64,000 bases of DNA from Eucommia ulmoides (Eukaryota > Streptophyta > Magnoliopsida > Garryales > Eucommiaceae). Within the stretch, counting starts at the first letter, position 1; every line of letters begins with the position of its first letter. The position numbers and the translations under genes were made by a program. The stretch lies in contig CM028333.1 of NCBI GenBank assembly GCA_016647705.1, positions 22,314,243-22,378,242 on the forward strand, written 5' to 3'. This document shows, in pieces, positions 47,201 to 57,079 of this stretch. The notes under the pieces are model-generated. The model ran no database searches. It was not told the origin of the DNA and was given only the letters and a program-made list of their open reading frames with translations.

Positions 47201-49734
47201 CTAAATAGGAAATAATACTATTAAATATTTCAACACTCTCACTCAAACTGGGACGAAGTTGTTTCAGAATCCGAGCTTGACAGGAGTAAAAACGAAAGAT
47301 GGTAAGTGTCAGGCGATCAATAGCAATAATTGGAACGTTGGGTGACCAACGACGACAATTGGAATGTTGGGCGACCAACGACGACAATTGGAACAACTAG
47401 AACATCAGACGACATACGACGATAACTGGAACGCCAAGCGACATGCGGGGACAACCAAAACATCGGGTAGGTGACCAATGGTGACAACTGGAACGTTGGG
47501 CGACCAATGGTGACAACTGGAACATTTGGTGACATACGACAACATGAATGTCGTGCGACCAATGACGACAACTGGAACATTGGACAAACAACGATAGCAA
47601 CTTGAATGCTCAATGAGCAACGATGACAAGTAAATTGCCAGATAATAGTCGCGTGGGAGATGGCTAGAGAGGAGGGCCAAAATGAGGTTGAGGAGAAGGC
47701 AGTCCTATTGTAGGACAAACAAGGACGCAAACAAGACCTCCAAACGCTGCTAGGCAAGGTTGCGAATCTAGATAGTAGGGTCGCGGATTAGGAGATCCAA
47801 ACACAGCTATGGCAAGGTTGAAAATCTAGACATCAAAGGAATGAACAGGATGACAGGCGCTGTGGCAACAGATCTAGATAGCAGAGACACGAATTGGGCA
47901 GCAGGAGCAGCGGCAATAGATCTGGATGGCAGGGGCACGAACAGGACAACTGAGGCTGCAACAACAGATTTGGACAGTAGGGAGCCGCAATAGCGTCGGT
48001 GGCTTTGTGAGCTGCCGCCCACCAGGGTAGTTTAATTTTTTTCCCCTATGGCTTTGATACCAAAAAGGATTTTGGGGAGGAATGAAATAATTTTATTATG
48101 ATCTAATAATTATATACAATAAGGCTTTACTCTCTCTATTATATGACTACAACGGTGGGCTCAATTAGAAAATATATTGACCTAATAAATGGACAATTAA
48201 AGCAAAACAGAAATAAGAGCAAAATACTAAAAAATAAAAAAATGCATGGATGAAAATATTAAATATGTCAACAATATTAGATAAAGGGCCATATAATAAT
48301 TAAAAAAAAAAAAAACCCTTAATTTTTTCTGTGAAATACTTTTGGCTCTTCAATATTCAGTTGCACTCAAAATACACTAGTTTAGGTTGGATAAATAATG
48401 AAACTAGCGTGCAATTAGACATTTGGGAGTGCGAATAGTGTTTCCTATCTTTTTGTTGATTTAATTGAAGTTAATGTAAAAGGAGACTTCCATCAAATTT
48501 TTGGGATTTTAATTCATTTCGTAAGAAGTTAAGAATAAAAATATTATACTTTGAAAAGTGGGAGTAAGGTTGAGCTTTAAATAATTGTAAATAAAATTTA
48601 TATTTTAGAGATAAGATATGTATGTCTACCAAAAAAGAGAGGTAGTTTTAGATGACCATATATGACGTCTAGTCCACTTTGGTAAGCTCAAACTTGGGAC
48701 CATTTTAGGGGGAACGGGAGTGAGTTTCCATGGCCCAAGATCATATGGTTTAAGGAAAGAATCCCCGGCCAGTGTCCTATTCTATAGTTAGCTGCTCTTG
48801 GAAAATCTTGGAATTCTTAGCTAGTGAGTGTCAGTTAACCACGCAGGATTCTCTGGAGGTGGTGTTAAATTGGGACTTGTAGAAACCCAATGGGTCTAAT
48901 TCACTCTCAAATGACACCTTAGAAGATGGGGATTACCCCTAGACTTATATATAGTTCAGGATCATGTAACATAAGCGATGTGGGATTCAACACGCCCCCT
49001 AACGCGTAGGGTGGACTTTAACAAACAACTGCAAACGGATATTGGGGGAAGGGCCCAATATCGACGTGAGATTCAACAGGGCCTGATTCATTGGAAGTGC
49101 AATCATATTTTAGCTAAACTTGTTCTAGCAGCAAGTGTTTATTCCGCATGGAAAGATAGAAATGCCAGGATCTTCGTGCAATTGAATAAAGATGTGGATG
49201 GTGTGCAGAGGGAAATATTTTTTTATGATTCAGAGTTGCAGTCAGAAGAAAAGAAAAATGGGGAACTTAGCAGTCGATATGTGTAGCTTGTGTTTTGTAA
49301 TGTTGGTTTTGGTTTGATTGTTGTTAATTTGTTATACCATGCTTGTTTTTCTTGGCGGTCGTGCTTTTCGTTTTTTTGCCTAGGAGGCTGTTTCCCTTTT
49401 AGTGCTTAGTTATTTTTTTTTTTTTTTTTTTTTAAATAAAAAATAAAAGAGGACAGTGTGACCTTTGTGATAGCCTGTCCTTGAACGTATAGCGACGGCT
49501 GAGATTCCATCGGACTGTTTGGGTGACAAGCCAGTAGAAACCGAACCACACCTCGGCCAAGAACAAACCAATCCAGGCCAGTCTTCCGGCTTCCCCGGGT
49601 GCTGGTACACTACTAACCCTGTGACCAAAAACAAAGCATACGGACACCAGCACTGAAGCTGCGTACAGAGAATATGGGAGACCTGTCTTTACTGACCTAA
49701 TTTCGAAGAGAGGAAGATAACCATTTTTTCCCAT
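39220..49734 (-). CDS. CslE: Cellulose synthase-like protein E, copy 4 (intact, 731 aa)
   Basis: Same predicted role as copy 3: a membrane GT2 glycosyltransferase of the secretory pathway. Exons: 49463-49734, 45884-46208, 44689-44829, 44430-44561, 44138-44350, 43805-44029, 40173-40520, 39220-39759. Each has exactly the length of its copy 3 counterpart (2196 nt in total). The start [18 protein letters not shown] was chosen for its match to other CslE N termini; an upstream in-frame extension is 5' leader. Catalytic motifs are kept: SDDGGS, DCD, VED, QHKRW. The last codon of exon 3 is CTG instead of CAG, changing Gln to Leu beside the donor. Introns 1 and 6 are expanded to over 3.2 kb by LTR elements, a LINE remnant and a Helitron candidate. 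An intact frame does not prove expression. Confidence 0.9.
40931..41131 (-). mobile_element. Solo LTR of the small LTR family, ACTCT duplication
   Basis: 201 bp, TGTTGAATCCCGCACTGATG to GGTTTCTACA on the minus strand, flanked by ACTCT on both sides (40926-40930, 41132-41136). It defines the true LTR of this family as about 200 bp, containing a repeat of its own first 12 bases about 83 bp in. Confidence 0.85.
41240..42540. repeat. T-rich degenerate repeat tract in intron 6 of copy 4
   Basis: After a T run (about 41240-41279) the segment TTCTTAGAAGAGTGAGAACA or a variant recurs near 41382, 41683, 41810, 42070, 42270 and 42478, each followed by an A-rich then T-rich block. It is an irregular array of decayed units of roughly 130-300 bp. 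The Phe-rich ORFs here are composition artefacts. Confidence 0.5.
44885..45190. mobile_element. Short element with two direct terminal blocks in intron 2 of copy 4
   Basis: Blocks at about 44895-44985 and 45095-45185 share AAAG(G)AG(T)T/CACTCTAC-like and ACCATATG(G/A)TTTTA(A/G)GTTG strings in the same order, separated by about 110 bp of unrelated sequence. This resembles a TRIM made of two small LTRs. Single blocks occur in introns of copies 1 and 3. Confidence 0.45.
45300..45640. repeat. A-rich low-complexity tract in intron 2 of copy 4
   Basis: About 250 bp of AAAACAAAAA-type sequence with runs of A. Its reverse frame reads as poly-Phe and is not a gene. Confidence 0.7.
46209..47030. other. 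Intron 1 of copy 4, proximal part
   Basis: AT-rich. An approximately 170-bp segment (TTTAATTAT-rich with GTTTTCTTTxTCTTTAT and TATTAAxTAGATTG blocks) is present twice in tandem (about 46225-46440 and 46440-46640). A short A run lies near 46680. No gene. Confidence 0.45.
47031..48273 (-). mobile_element. Short non-autonomous LTR retrotransposon with ATATT duplication
   Basis: LTRs at 47031-47235 and 48063-48273 in minus orientation start TGTTGA. A primer site TGGTATCAAAGCC lies at 48050-48062 and a weak purine tract (TTTGAGTGAGAG) beside the other LTR. ATATT flanks both sides (47026-47030, 48274-48278). The LTRs end CCAAAATC(A/C)TTTT rather than CA. The interior has no gag or pol; it holds a 30-bp minisatellite and a related CAGATCTAGAT(G/A)GCAG-type repeat (about 47790-47990). 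Confidence 0.82.
47325..47620. repeat. Minisatellite inside the short LTR element
   Basis: About nine imperfect units of roughly 28-31 bp on the theme GGAACGTTGGGCGACCAATG followed by (G/A)(C/T)GACAACT. Reverse-strand frames give repeated CRHWSPNVP-like peptides, which I regard as repeat-driven. Confidence 0.8.
48279..48886. other. Intron 1 of copy 4, shared with copy 3
   Basis: Matches 31777-32110 of copy 3 (CACTCAAAATACACTAGTTT and ATTAGACATTT blocks). It includes the empty site for the palindromic element (about 48358) and the start of the LINE remnant. Confidence 0.55.
48700..49440 (+). mobile_element. LINE ORF2 end remnant in intron 1 of copy 4
   Basis: After the solo LTR the frame reads [20 protein letters not shown] then WKDRNARIF and [11 protein letters not shown]. 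This is the zf-RVT-type C-terminal region of a plant LINE ORF2. It ends in a T run near 49411-49431. Its counterpart is at 32110-32490. Confidence 0.65.
48887..49078 (-). mobile_element. Solo LTR of the small LTR family in a LINE remnant
   Basis: TGTTGAATCTCACGTCGATA to GGGTTTCTACA on the minus strand, about 192 bp. The flanks GGGACT and GGGCCT are near-identical and may be the diverged duplication. It interrupts the LINE remnant, which reads through uninterrupted in copy 3. Confidence 0.7.
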
Positions 49735-49960
49735 CTCTCTCTCCTCTCTCTCACAGCTGCATTGTGTGTGGTGCGTGTATATATGCATATAGCAGAAGAA
49801 ATGGACAGAAACAATATGTGGCATAGAGATGGTTGCTTATGCTTAATGCAATTTGAATTCATTTCATAAATGTTAGAAAATGATGCTTTTGTCTGCTGCC
49901 GCTTGTCTATTTGACGGAACAAAAACAATGATCTTGGAACAGAAACACTAAACAAATGCC

Positions 49961-50035
49961 ACTAATCTTGGAATGCATGTCGCGATCAACGTTTAGTGTA
50001 ATCGGATTGTGGCTAATCCTTGATGACACCCTTAT
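49961..50035 (-). pseudogene. CslE: Isolated CslE exon 5 fragment (fifth copy trace)
   Basis: The minus strand reads [20 protein letters not shown] then HSK, from an intact-looking TAACAG acceptor type context. Compare [20 protein letters not shown] in copy 4. The catalytic DCD reads DRD. A CTGACCGGT piece of the exon 4 end follows at about 50055. Nothing else of the gene is seen. Confidence 0.75.
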
Positions 50036-50069
50036 CTGTTATATCTAGAATGACTGACCGGTAGCTAGC

Positions 50070-51160
50070 AGGTGAGAATAATTTTTGGAAAGTATTTCCT
50101 GGATATAGTTTTGTGTAAAGTTGGAATCTTTCTCATTAGTAAGTGCTTGTTTCGCACGGGTTTGTTAAGATTTAGCGAAGCTAAAATCATATTTAGTTAG
50201 CTAAGCCTGCATTCGTTTAGTGTTTTTTGTTCCCTGAAACTTCGAGACAGAAACAGAAATCTGGGAACACTTTTGTTTTGGTCATAGAACAATTCTTTTT
50301 GTTCTTGTATTTCTATTTCTGTTCCCAAAACAAACTAGATTTTGAGGAGTGTTTGGGTACTGTGTAGCCTAATTATTGTGCGCATTTTACATGCATAAAC
50401 CCAAGTGGTTTTGGGTGTATGTACATTCAAATGCAAAAAAGAAATATTCTGAACAATCCTAGTCATTCATGTCCAAAGTCGAAGTTAGAATTTATAGGTG
50501 GTTTTATGGTAGCATGTAGTAGGTCATCACAAAAATTATAAGTTTTTGATGAAAAGTTATAAATTTGGATGACAAAGTTACAAGTTATTTTTACAAAGAT
50601 TATTTGCGAAGTTGCAAGTTAGTTGAACAAATTTATATAAAGGATATTGTTGGTGGCACCGGCTTTTTGATTGGTGCCACTAGACTTGTCTTTTGAACAT
50701 TTCTTTTTTAGGGTTTAGGAGATGTTTGAAAAATGAAATTAGGGATTATTCTTTAAATAAGAAGTTACGTAATCTAACGTTACATGATGCGTTATAATAT
50801 TTTCACAATGGTTATGTAAGTTGTAAATTAACATGACCAATTATAATTTAAATTGGAGTATCTCCATAAATTCTTGACATATTTAGATTTATTAGCAATT
50901 TCTTTGTAAAAAAAATAGTTATTCAATTGATATTATATTTAACATCAAAAGTTAATCATGTAATTTGAAAATTGAAGCATTCAATTGGATAACTAAATAA
51001 GTAAAAAAAATAAATTGAATAAATATTCTTTATTATATAAACTTTTTCAATTAGAAACTACGTGAAAATAAGTAGAGGAATAATTTAAAAAATCAGACAC
51101 TTCAATTTAATATTCAAACATATAATTTGTTTTATTTGACAATTTGTTTTTGTTATTAAT
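50070..51160. other. AT-rich intergenic DNA, no gene seen
   Basis: Contains short local repeats (AAGTTATAAATTT / CAAAGTTACAAGTTA near 50520-50640) and a small inverted pair TGGTGGCACC / TTGGTGCCAC near 50655-50690. No supported ORF. Confidence 0.5.
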
Positions 51161-51282
51161 TGGGGAACGTGGCAAGTTCAACATTTTCTCCAACACAAAA
51201 AATTCCGGCTCCTCTTTTCAATCTAGGGTTAGTGTTCCATCTCTTGCAATTAAATTCTATCAAAACTTCCAAATCCAAATCG

Positions 51283-51465
51283 ATGGCTCCTAAGAAATCA
51301 AAAAGATCAGTGAAGAAACACAGAGTTGACCCTGCAATCAAAGGTTCTGCTACTGCTGTAGTGTCGGAGACAACGCCAGTTGCTGATGAGGTGCCTACGG
51401 CAGCGGCGACGATTGCTGCCACTCCACCATGTGGAACTGAAGCTGAGGTTCAAAATTCTGCCTAA
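51283..51465 (+). CDS. Short unrecognised frame (60 codons)
   Basis: ATG at 51283 opens MAPKKSKRSVKKHRVDPAIK, a strongly basic start, followed by an Ala/Thr/Val-rich low-complexity part ending at TAA. The sequence above it is less AT-rich and leader-like (CTCCTCTTTTCAATCTAGG). It could be the first exon of a gene with a nuclear-type N terminus, or a piece carried by a mobile element. I see no second exon. The function is unknown. Confidence 0.25.
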   Translation: MAPKKSKRSVKKHRVDPAIKGSATAVVSETTPVADEVPTAAATIAATPPCGTEAEVQNSA

Positions 51466-51539
51466 GAAAACGATTCCCATCCAAGAACGGTCAGTCAAGA
51501 AAGGGTCTTAAAAATGATTCAGCTGAGCAATGGTATCTC

Positions 51540-52806
51540 AAGTTCTTTGTTTTTCGAACGTAAAATTTAAAGACGGTTCCTTTAAAATTCTAACATTTAA
51601 TTATTTAGAAGCTGAAGCCATTTAAGTAAATTTCTTGCTGAAGTTTACAATTTGTCCGTCCATGTTTTTTTATAGCAATATAAAATGAATGAAAAAGAAA
51701 TTAGCATTAATCTCATGTATTTTTTTTATTTTATTTTTCTTTTTATACCTTTGTTTTGACCATGTCACTCTATCACCTCTCTCCTACTTTGCATTTTTGT
51801 GGCCACTTGTCTTTTTCTCTCACATCTCTTTCCTATTCATACACGTCATTCTGGCCTATGACGCTCTTGTACTATTTTTCATATGTAATTTTAGGATATG
51901 TTTAGTAGGAATGGTGAAAAGGAAAATAAAAATAAAAATTATTTTTTGTAAAGTGAAAATTATTTTTTTTAGTATGTTTGGTTGGAGGGATATAGAAGGA
52001 GGGAAAATAATATTTTGTGTGTATTAAAAAAAAAAAGTAATATATTTTTTGTTTGATTTACTATTTTATCCTTACTACAAATAAAATGAATATTTAATAT
52101 ATAAAATAAAGGGACAAAACGATAATTTTGACTTTTTTTTTTTATCCTCTTTTCATTTTCTCTTCAAATTTGAGAGGAAATAAAATGGATCATTTCACCC
52201 TTTATTTTTATTTTCTTTTTCCTTTTCACCTCCAAGCAAATACACTAGGGGGAAAAATTGGTCATTTTACTCCCTATTTTCATTTCCCCTCTCAAATTTT
52301 TATTTTTCAATAAATGAAAAATAACAAGTAAAATATCATATAGAAAATAAAAAATACACAATTAAAACTAAGAAAATTAATAAAATAATATTTTAGTTTT
52401 CATAAGACACAAGAATTAAAAGAATATTATGTATTTTTTATTTTTTTTTTATTTTTTTTTCATTTTTGGCATTTATATATATTTTTTTATTTCTAACCTT
52501 TATTTGGATGGCCTTCATTACAAATTTGAATTCAAAAAAAAAAAAAAAAGAGAGAGAGAGAGAAAAAAGAGAAAAAAAACCTGGCCTTTTCCTTTTTTCA
52601 TATTTTTTTTTTTGTTTTTCATTTTTTGTAAAACCAAAATAAAAGCGATAGTAGAAACCAAAAATGAATTCAAGACAAAATTATAAAATATTAAAAAAAA
52701 GAAAGAAAGTTAAAAATGAAAAAAAAAAAAAAAATCGATGCGAAAATCTAGAAGTCCTAAAGCAAAAACAAAAAATTCAAAAAAAAAATATATATATATA
52801 TAGTAA

Positions 52807-52838
<32 letters not shown>
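51540..52838. other. AT-rich and low-complexity DNA
   Basis: T- and A-rich sequence with a possible degraded Tourist-like element (TTTAGTAGGAATGG and AGTATGTTTGGTTGGAGGG, about 51895-51990), A runs near 52530-52580 and 52720-52740, and a TA run (52811-52839). The ORFs are compositional. No gene. Confidence 0.5.
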
Positions 52839-52839
<1 letters not shown>

Positions 52840-53047
52840 CTATTATATAAAACATGACGGCTTTTTGATTGACTAGGACAAATTTATGATTATCACAAAA
52901 AAATATGATTAGGACAAACAACGTTGCTGACTAGGACAAATAAAAAATGTGACTAGGACATTTTCGAGACATAAATTTAGGGCCATAAAATGAAACTGGG
53001 TTTATCAAAATAGAAATAAGGTTATATATATATATGTGTGTGTGTGA

Positions 53048-53075
53048 GGGGGGGGGGGGGGGGGGAGGGGGGGGG
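53048..53075 (+). repeat. G-run (18 G, A, 9 G)
   Basis: Uninterrupted homopolymeric G except for one A, next to a TA/TG microsatellite (53023-53046). Such runs can form quadruplexes and are error-prone to sequence. Confidence 0.8.
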
Positions 53076-53424
53076 TTTGATTTATAAGGACATATATAAT
53101 GACAAAATAGGTATATAATTTTTTTAAGGGAAAATCGATGAAAAGTCTATTTTTTTAAGTCTAATCGGTGAAAATTCTTTTTGTGTTATTAGGTTTTGAT
53201 TTAATCTTTTAAGTTATATTCCACTTGTGTTTTAGCCCCGTATTGCAGGAATTGTAGGGATATTGCAGGGATTGTAGGGAGCCTTTTAGTGAGTACATTC
53301 GATTTTTATAGTGAATTCTGTTACATGTAACTAATGTTAGTTATAATTTCATAATTGTTATTTTTCACACATATTTGGGCATTTTTAGTTACATGTACTT
53401 ATATAATATTAGACATGTTACAAT

Positions 53425-53484
<60 letters not shown>

Positions 53485-53489
53485 TAATA
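53425..53489. repeat. TA microsatellite, left arm of palindrome
   Basis: About 65 bp of TA with two TATGTATA interruptions; counterpart of 54359-54420. Confidence 0.9.
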
Positions 53490-54357
53490 TTTTGTGATGT
53501 TACTGAGAAAATATCAGATTTTTTAGTTACATATCAGAGATATGAAACTAAAAAGTATTGAAACATGTAATTGAAAAATATCAAATTTTTTAATTACATA
53601 TCAGAGACATGTAACTAAAAAGTTATATATTATTGGAATATGTAAACGAAAAAAAAAAAAATAGTTACCTGTAACTAATACAGTAATATTACACAGAAAG
53701 TAGTTACATGTAACTGGCGCGTGATTATCACGTGAGTAAGGTTTCTGCCTTTTTAAAACAGATAAGACTAAATCAAAAGTTTTTATCACGTGTAGGACTT
53801 TTGACCAATTAAAATTTAAATAGAGAATCTCTTACCAATTGTCCCTTTTTTTAATTCCCTAATTTTCTCTATCTATCTCTTAGTTCTCAATCATAACCTT
53901 AATTCCTTGAATAGAGACACCAAAATTATGGAATGAAAAATGTCTAATTTCCTCAATTCCTAATTCCTAATCGCCTATCAATATTATGGAAACAAAGATG
54001 TCTAATTCCCCTATTTTTCTCACTCTCCTTTTATTATAGGGACAATTGGTGGGAGATCTTTTATTTAAGCTCTAATTAGTCAAAAGTCTTTTATGCGGTA
54101 AAAACTTTTGATTTAGTCTCATCTGTTTTAAAAAGGTGGAAGTTTTACTCACGTAATAGTCACGCGCTAATTACATGTAATTACTTTCTGTGTAATATTA
54201 CTGTATTAGTTACAAGTAACTATTTTTTTTTTTCAAGTTACATATTTCAATAATATGTAACTTTTTAATTACATGTTTGTAATTAAAAAGTTTGATATTT
54301 TTCAGTTACATGTCTCTGATATGTAATTAAAAAATTTGATATTTTTTCAGTAACGTC

Positions 54358-54358
<1 letters not shown>

Positions 54359-54420
<62 letters not shown>
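54359..54420. repeat. TA microsatellite, right arm of palindrome
   Basis: About 31 uninterrupted AT units. Confidence 0.9.
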
Positions 54421-54729
54421 CATGTAATTAAAAATGCCCAAATATGTGTGAAAAGTAATAATTATGAAATTGTAACTAACATTAGTTACATGTAACAAAA
54501 TTCACTATAAAAATTGAATATACTCATTAAAAAATTTCCTACAATTCCTGCAATATTCTTACAATTCCTGCAATTCGGGACTAAAACACAAGTGGAATTT
54601 AACTTAAATGACTAAATCAAAACATATAACACAAAATGACTTTTCACCAATTAGACTTAAAAAAATATAATTTTCACCAATTTTCCCTTTATTCTAACCA
54701 ATCAATTTGTCACCCTAATTATCTTTTTC

Positions 54730-55340
54730 ATTAACATAACACCACCGTCTTTCTAAACAATCGCATCTCTTTCCTTCACTCCCATCTGCCCAAATCCTCT
54801 GCAATTGCCCTTCCGTGGCCATCACTGCACCGTCGCTGTTCCATCGCCATGACCACACCTAGGTTTGCTTTTCTCTCTCTTTATCTCTTGCTTTCTCAAT
54901 GGACGCATGCCACCATGCTACCCAACCACCACCGCAACCATTGTTGCTAACCCTCTCTCTTAATTTCATCTCTCAGTCTCTCTAGACGCACTTTACCATA
55001 ACCACTAGAGTGTTGAACCCTCCCTTACCCAAGATCGACGTTGCAAAACACTGCCACCACCACCAACACCCACGCTCTCTTCTATCATCACAGCCATGAT
55101 TTGGCAAAACCTACGTTCGATTTTCTATATTTGGGTTCGAATTGCCTAGATTTGGCCTTCCCTACACTATCCTACATAGCCTCAATCCAAGTAACATTGA
55201 ATTGAAGGTTTTGTGCAACTAACTATGGTTAGTGTTTTTGTTCTGATGGGTGGAGCTTGAATGTGACGACGAATTGAAGGTTTCTGTTCTGATAACATTT
55301 CGTTGTTTCGTTTCGCAGGGGATTTGGTTTACATAGTTTT
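54730..55340 (+). other. Leader-like, less AT-rich segment in the Helitron candidate
   Basis: C- and T-rich DNA with ACCACCACCGCAACC and CTCTCTCTTTATCTC stretches and a CAGGGGATTTGG block after TTTCGCAG, resembling a 5' untranslated region and a splice acceptor. No long frame and no recognisable protein. Helitrons often pick up such gene starts; that origin is inferred. Confidence 0.35.
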
Positions 55341-55965
55341 GCTTCAACAGACACAAGGGATTTGGATGGAGGTAATGGTTATTTTGTCTATAAAATTCTG
55401 AATTATCAACTTACATAGATCTGAATTTCTTTTTTGAAAAATTGGAATATGTTCTTTGTCTATGATTTGTTCATATGGTTCATATTTTAATTTGTTTAAA
55501 GTTTAATTTTTGGATGATTTCTTCTTTAATTCTTATCTGTTGAATGAATCGTTTTTGTAATTCGAACTGAAGGGAGGCTTGAGTTCATCTTCATGCTAAT
55601 TATTTTGTGCTTTTGTCAATTTTGTTTCTGTTTTTTCGTATAGAGATTGAATATTTCATGTTTATATTGAAAATTTCCAGTCAGGTTTTGCTCATCAAGG
55701 TATTCTTCATCTTTTCTTTTCATTTAAATTAATAGTTGCATCCCTCTTTTCTCTATGCAGACATGGTAAGTTATAATTTCTTGAGTGAATTATAAGCAAG
55801 AATTTGAAATATTTGACTATATAAAATTGTTTTGGATTTGATAAGTAGTTTAAGTTGTATTTGTTGGCTCCCATATGATGTATTATTGTATTTTATATTT
55901 TTTTGCAAGGAATTGAATAAATAATTAACTATTTTGTTTATTTATGGAGGAGATCTTACAACTAT

Positions 55966-56200
55966 TTTGTTGTATTGGTTTGAAAACAGATTGTTAAAAA
56001 TGGGAACGTTGTATAAACATATTAAATTATGTATTTTTTTTTCTTCAAATTTTGGTTAGTTATGTTCATTTGAAAATGCAACTATTTTGTTGTATTGGTT
56101 TGAAAACAGATTCTTAAAAATGGGAATGTTGTATAAACAAATTAAATTATGCATTTTTTTTTTCAAATTTTGGTTAGTTACGTTCATTTGAAAACGCAAG
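55966..56200. repeat. Tandem duplication (unit about 118 bp)
   Basis: AACTATTTTGTTGTATTGGT followed by TTGAAAACAGATT(G/C)TTAAAAATGGG occurs at about 55967 and 56080, with the following 90 bp repeated and only a few differences. Confidence 0.8.
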
Positions 56201-56731
56201 TTGAGAACCAGGAAAATAAGTAGTGCGTTATTATTTTTTTGAATTGTTGGTTAAGTTTTGTTGATTATTATTGTTTGTGTTGGTTATTATTCTATTCATT
56301 TGAAACCTTGAGAATGTTGTATAAACATCGAGAGTTTAGTCATTTTTTCATTTGTATTTGTATTATTAATTGGTGCCTAATTGTAATTCACTGCTTTCGA
56401 AATTTGTTCATATATTTTTTAATTTATAAGTTTTGGCATTAGTTTGCGCGATCATATATTTTTATGAATTGTCTTTAGGCTAGGGCAATTATTATATTGT
56501 ATAAATGGAGAGAGTTTTGTTAATTATAATAGGAGTGTGTTGTTCATTTGAAAATATGTGTTAATAACTAAATTGTTGATTATTGGTTTTTTATGTTTGA
56601 AGTTTTATGTTTGGACTTATATTCTTTAATTATATTTTTGTTGTTGAGTTCATTGATTTTTTTGTTTAATTGTCTAAATATTAAGATTATATTTTTTCGT
56701 TTGTGCCTTCAGACACTTTGTTATATGATAA

Positions 56732-57079
56732 TCTATATAATAAAATAGGATGGTTTTTGGCTGACTAGGACAAACTTATGACTAGGACAAACAAAATATG
56801 ACTAGGACAAAAAAAAATATTGACGAGGACAAACAAATGCTGACTAGGACAAATATAAAAAAAATCAATTTTGGTAAAATGTTGACTCAATTTTCCTTAA
56901 TTAATTTAATTACATAATTGAACAATTATACAATTCCTTAATTAGATATAACAATTAGTGAGAATATAAAAAGCACATTAATTAGTGAGAATTAATTAAT
57001 TAATATAAAAATGAAATGGTTTATTTAGTTAAAAAAAAGAAACATGTATTTTTTTATATATTCTTTAATTCTTTAAATA
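56732..57079 (+). mobile_element. Helitron 5'-end fragment with GACTAGGACAAA repeats
   Basis: Starts TCTATATAATAAAATAGGAT after an A. It carries about five imperfect TGACTAGGACAAA units (56760-56850), as at 52866-52965. It is cut at 57080 by another 5' end of the family. Confidence 0.55.

Larger units (their letters stand above)
53127..54688. mobile_element. Large palindromic (foldback) element, arms about 700 bp
   Basis: The left arm (53127 to about 53850) begins AAGGGAAAATCGATGAAAAG; the right arm (about 54035-54688) ends with its near-complement TTTTCACCAATTTTCCCTTT. Matching inverted blocks run the length of the arms, for example TTGCAGG(A)ATTGTAGG, GTTACATGTAACT, CACGTGAGTAAGG, AATCAAAAGTTTTTA. 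Each arm carries a TA array at the same relative place. The spacer (about 53850-54035) resembles Helitron interior sequence (GCCTATCAATATTATGGAAA). No coding capacity. Confidence 0.8.
52839..56731 (+). mobile_element. Helitron candidate (3.9 kb) with foldback insertion
   Basis: The 5' end TCTATTATATAAAACATGAC follows an A. The start carries GACTAGGACAAA repeats, as does the element starting at 56732. The 3' end would be the decayed GTGCCTTCAGACACTTTGTT..ATGATA just before 56732, compared with the sharp end at 57757-57787. The interior shares blocks with the 57080 element (TTAGGGCCATAAAA, TTGTCACC..TAA, AACATAACACC). The large palindrome 53127-54688 is inserted between such blocks. 54730-55330 looks like a 5'-leader or exon region of captured genic DNA. 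No Rep/helicase is seen. Confidence 0.45.

Noticed and set aside
47325-47620. CRISPR-like repeat array
   Set aside because: Units are contiguous, degenerate and without unique spacers, in a plant retroelement.
47317-47757. 146-codon minus-strand frame with repeated CRHWSPNVP-like peptides
   Set aside because: The frame is kept open by the 30-bp minisatellite in a non-autonomous LTR element; no retroelement protein motif.
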